60,436 nucleotides of DNA from Methylobacterium oryzihabitans (GTDB taxonomy: Bacteria > Pseudomonadota > Alphaproteobacteria > Rhizobiales > Beijerinckiaceae), in NCBI RefSeq assembly GCF_004004555.2, contig NZ_SACP01000036.1, positions 1 through 60,436 on the forward strand, given 5' to 3'. Under the pieces are notes generated by a model that was given only the letters and a program-made list of their open reading frames with translations, did not search any database and had not been told where the DNA came from. Positions 58,909 through 60,436 of this stretch are shown here, in pieces. Within the stretch, counting starts at the first letter, position 1; every line of letters begins with the position of its first letter. The translations under genes were made by a program, and so were the position numbers.

Positions 58909-60069
58909 TCACAGATACCTCAGCAGCCGGGACCGCGACCGCCGCTTCAGGCCGGTCATCCAAGCGCAGGCGGCGTGGAGCGGCAGGGCGAGCACGGCCG
59001 CGATCAGCCAGAGGGCCGCGGGCGACGGCGCCTCCACCCGGCCGGAGCCCGGCGTGGCGAGGCCGAGGGCGAGGCCGCCCTCGTAGAGGAGCCGCAGCAG
59101 CCAGAGATGCAGGAGGTAGAAGAACAGCGGCGCCCCGCCGAAGACCCGCAGCCAGCCCGGACCGCCGGCGGGCAGCGCCTCGAACAGCGCCAGCACCAGC
59201 AGGCCGAGACCGAGCGTCGCGAGCAGGAAACCGGCCGAGGGCGGATACTTGGTCAGGTTGAGGACGGAGAGCACGGTCGCGAGCGGCGTCGCGCCGGGCT
59301 GCCACGGCGCCGGCTCGCCGTAGCCGTTCAGGCCGCGCAGCACGAGGAAGGCCGCGAGAGCCGCGAGCCCGAGGGCGACGAGGCGCCGCCGACGCGCCGT
59401 CGAATCGACGGACGGGGCGAAGAGCGGGCCGAGGACGTAGCCGGCGGCGGCGACGCCGATCCACGGCAGCACGGGATAGGAGGTGCGTGCGGCCTCCCAC
59501 GGCCAGGGAAGCGCGATCAGGGCGCGCTGGTGCAGGATCGCCCAGGGCACGAAGCCGCCCTCCCCCGGCGCGAGGACGAGGCCGTCGAGGAGGTTGTGCC
59601 CGAGCATGATCGCGAGCGCGACCGCGGCGAGCCCGGCGCGCGGCAGCCACAGCAGGCCCGCGAGGGCGATCATGGAAAGGCCGATCGCCCAGATCACCTG
59701 CAGGTACAGCACCGGCGGGAACGGGCGCAGCGTCCAGGCGAGGTTGACGAGCGTCACCTCCAGGGCGACCAGCAGCAGGCCGCGGGTCAGCAGGAAGCCG
59801 GCGGCGGCGCGGCGCCCGTTGCGCTGCGCGTAGAGGTGCGCCGACAGCCCGGCGAGCAGGATGAAGACCGGCGCGCAGACATGCGAGGCGAGCCGGGTCC
59901 AGGCGAGGCCCGGCGGCGTCGCCGGCAGGGTCATCGGGTCGGTGACCTGGGCGTGGAGATAGAAGAACTCCCGCACGTGGTCGACCAGCATCAGCAGCAT
60001 GACGAGGCCGCGCAGGGCGTCGATGGCGCCGATGCGCCCGCGCGGCGACGCGGTATCGGGTGGAGTCAT
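58909..60069 (-). CDS. DUF1624/HGSNAT-like acyltransferase membrane protein
   Basis: The 386-residue protein starts at ATG 60069 (MTPPDTASPRGRIGAIDALRG). About ten helices and the motif IDALRGLVMLLMLVDHVREFFY near the N-terminus match DUF1624/HGSNAT-type acyltransferases. The late FGGAPLFFYLLHLWLLRLLYE segment is also family-typical. Substrate is unknown; cell-surface sugar acetylation is a guess. Its start overlaps the stop of the upstream fragment (ATGA). Confidence 0.85.
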   Translation of the reverse strand: MTPPDTASPRGRIGAIDALRGLVMLLMLVDHVREFFYLHAQVTDPMTLPATPPGLAWTRLASHVCAPVFILLAGLSAHLYAQRNGRRAAAGFLLTRGLLLVALEVTLVNLAWTLRPFPPVLYLQVIWAIGLSMIALAGLLWLPRAGLAAVALAIMLGHNLLDGLVLAPGEGGFVPWAILHQRALIALPWPWEAARTSYPVLPWIGVAAAGYVLGPLFAPSVDSTARRRRLVALGLAALAAFLVLRGLNGYGEPAPWQPGATPLATVLSVLNLTKYPPSAGFLLATLGLGLLVLALFEALPAGGPGWLRVFGGAPLFFYLLHLWLLRLLYEGGLALGLATPGSGRVEAPSPAALWLIAAVLALPLHAACAWMTGLKRRSRSRLLRYL

Positions 60070-60312
60070 CCCCGCCTCTCCGCCGCGAGGCGGCGCTGGA
60101 GCTTGCGCACGTCGGCCGAGGTCCAGATCGTGCCGCCGCGCGGCTTGCGGATCCCGGCCTCGGTCAGCCGCAGGGCGATGCCGCCGCTGCCGCGGCCGAC
60201 CTCGGCGGTGATCGCGTCGAGGGCGGGGGCGAGGTCGTGCAGGTAGCGCCGCGCCCGGTCGCGGGCGGCGTGCCGGCCGGCCTCGCCGCGCCGCCGGCGG
60301 GGGCGGGGCCGC
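60066..60312 (-). CDS. recombinase-like C-terminal fragment
   Basis: About 82 codons end in LHDLAPALDAITAEVG, IALRLTEAGIRKPRGGTIWT and SADVRKLQRRLAAERRG. This resembles the ALNARGIRTPRGG-type HTH tail of serine recombinases and related small DNA-binding proteins. The 5' end is missing because the sequence switches at 60313 to a copy of the amidohydrolase gene. Its stop overlaps the acyltransferase start, so it was probably the upstream gene of that pair. Confidence 0.55.
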
Positions 60313-60436
60313 CATCGCCGCGGTGGCGGAGCTGAACGCCCGCGGCGAACGGCTGCCCTTCGCGATCGAGGTCCTGGCCTTCGGCGACGAGGAGGGCGTG
60401 CGCTTTCCCGTCACCCTGACCTCGTCGCGGGCGCTC
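60313..60436 (+). repeat. exact 124-bp copy of the amidohydrolase segment 37228-37351
   Basis: From CATCGCCGCGGTGGCGGAGC to the last base the sequence is identical to 37228-37351 with no mismatch. It encodes the IAAVAELNARGERLPFAIEV and LAFGDEEGVRF part of the amidohydrolase in the same orientation. It abuts the recombinase-like fragment without a recognisable gene junction. An assembly artefact or a true partial duplication are both possible. Confidence 0.9.

Noticed and set aside
1..60436. tRNA or rRNA genes
   Set aside because: No cloverleaf, GGTTCRANYCC-type T arm in context, or rRNA core segment was seen by eye. A tRNAscan and Rfam search would be decisive.

Overview
The window looks like the chromosome of a very GC-rich alphaproteobacterium of the Rhizobiales/Hyphomicrobiales, most probably Methylobacterium or a close relative. 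Pointers are the compact hisB-hisH-hisA-hisF-hisE-coaA block, a Ros/MucR regulator, acetoacetate decarboxylase beside 3-hydroxybutyrate dehydrogenase (polyhydroxybutyrate/ketone-body metabolism), a direct-repeat LexA box of the alphaproteobacterial type, and an AspRS with non-discriminating features. This is read from gene content alone; no database was searched. Both ends look like contig edges: base 1 lies inside a fliK-like gene, and the last 124 bases are an exact copy of an internal part of the amidohydrolase gene at 37.2 kb.

Layout. 1-1.5 kb: end of fliK and an overlapping lytic transglycosylase. 1.6-7.3 kb: histidine operon carrying a DUF2628 membrane protein and two tandem DUF29 genes, ending in coaA. 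7.36-7.92 kb: a parDE toxin-antitoxin remnant whose toxin is split by a 251-bp MITE-like element. 7.9-12.6 kb: thpR, a GDSL esterase and a YbbA/YbbP ABC exporter. 12.8-16 kb: BI-1 family membrane protein, rnd, a coiled-coil membrane protein with 33-nt repeats, and a small WYL-like gene behind a LexA box. 16.2-28.3 kb: aspS, two family-2 glycosyltransferases, a MocR regulator divergent from an internally shortened PaiB, a D-tartrate dehydratase-like enzyme, a PAS/HTH protein, a DUF900 lipoprotein and a phospholipase D family protein. 27.5-30.5 kb: patatin, adc and bdhA on the minus strand, with a structured adc-bdhA gap. 30.8-31.6 kb: a lower-GC overlapping pair that resembles an orphan toxin tip and immunity gene. 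31.7-34.6 kb: accA and a YafK/DpaA-like lipoprotein.

34.6-38.6 kb is a catabolic cassette: a LysR regulator divergent from dctA, an M20 amidohydrolase and DUF3830. A palindrome-rich 760-bp gap precedes mucR, phoH, a Pmp3-like peptide and uvrD (39-44 kb). A second, inverted copy of the 7.6-kb palindromic element follows at 44.4 kb. Then come an L,D-transpeptidase, a ureohydrolase, ynfA, a GlxA-type regulator divergent from an isonitrile hydratase-like gene, and a probable aromatic-acid module: a solute-binding protein, a [2Fe-2S] ferredoxin and a CYP199A-type P450, with a divergent MarR regulator. The window closes with a TetR-controlled RND efflux pair, an acyltransferase-like membrane protein and a recombinase-like fragment.

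No rRNA, tRNA, CRISPR array or complete transposase gene was seen.
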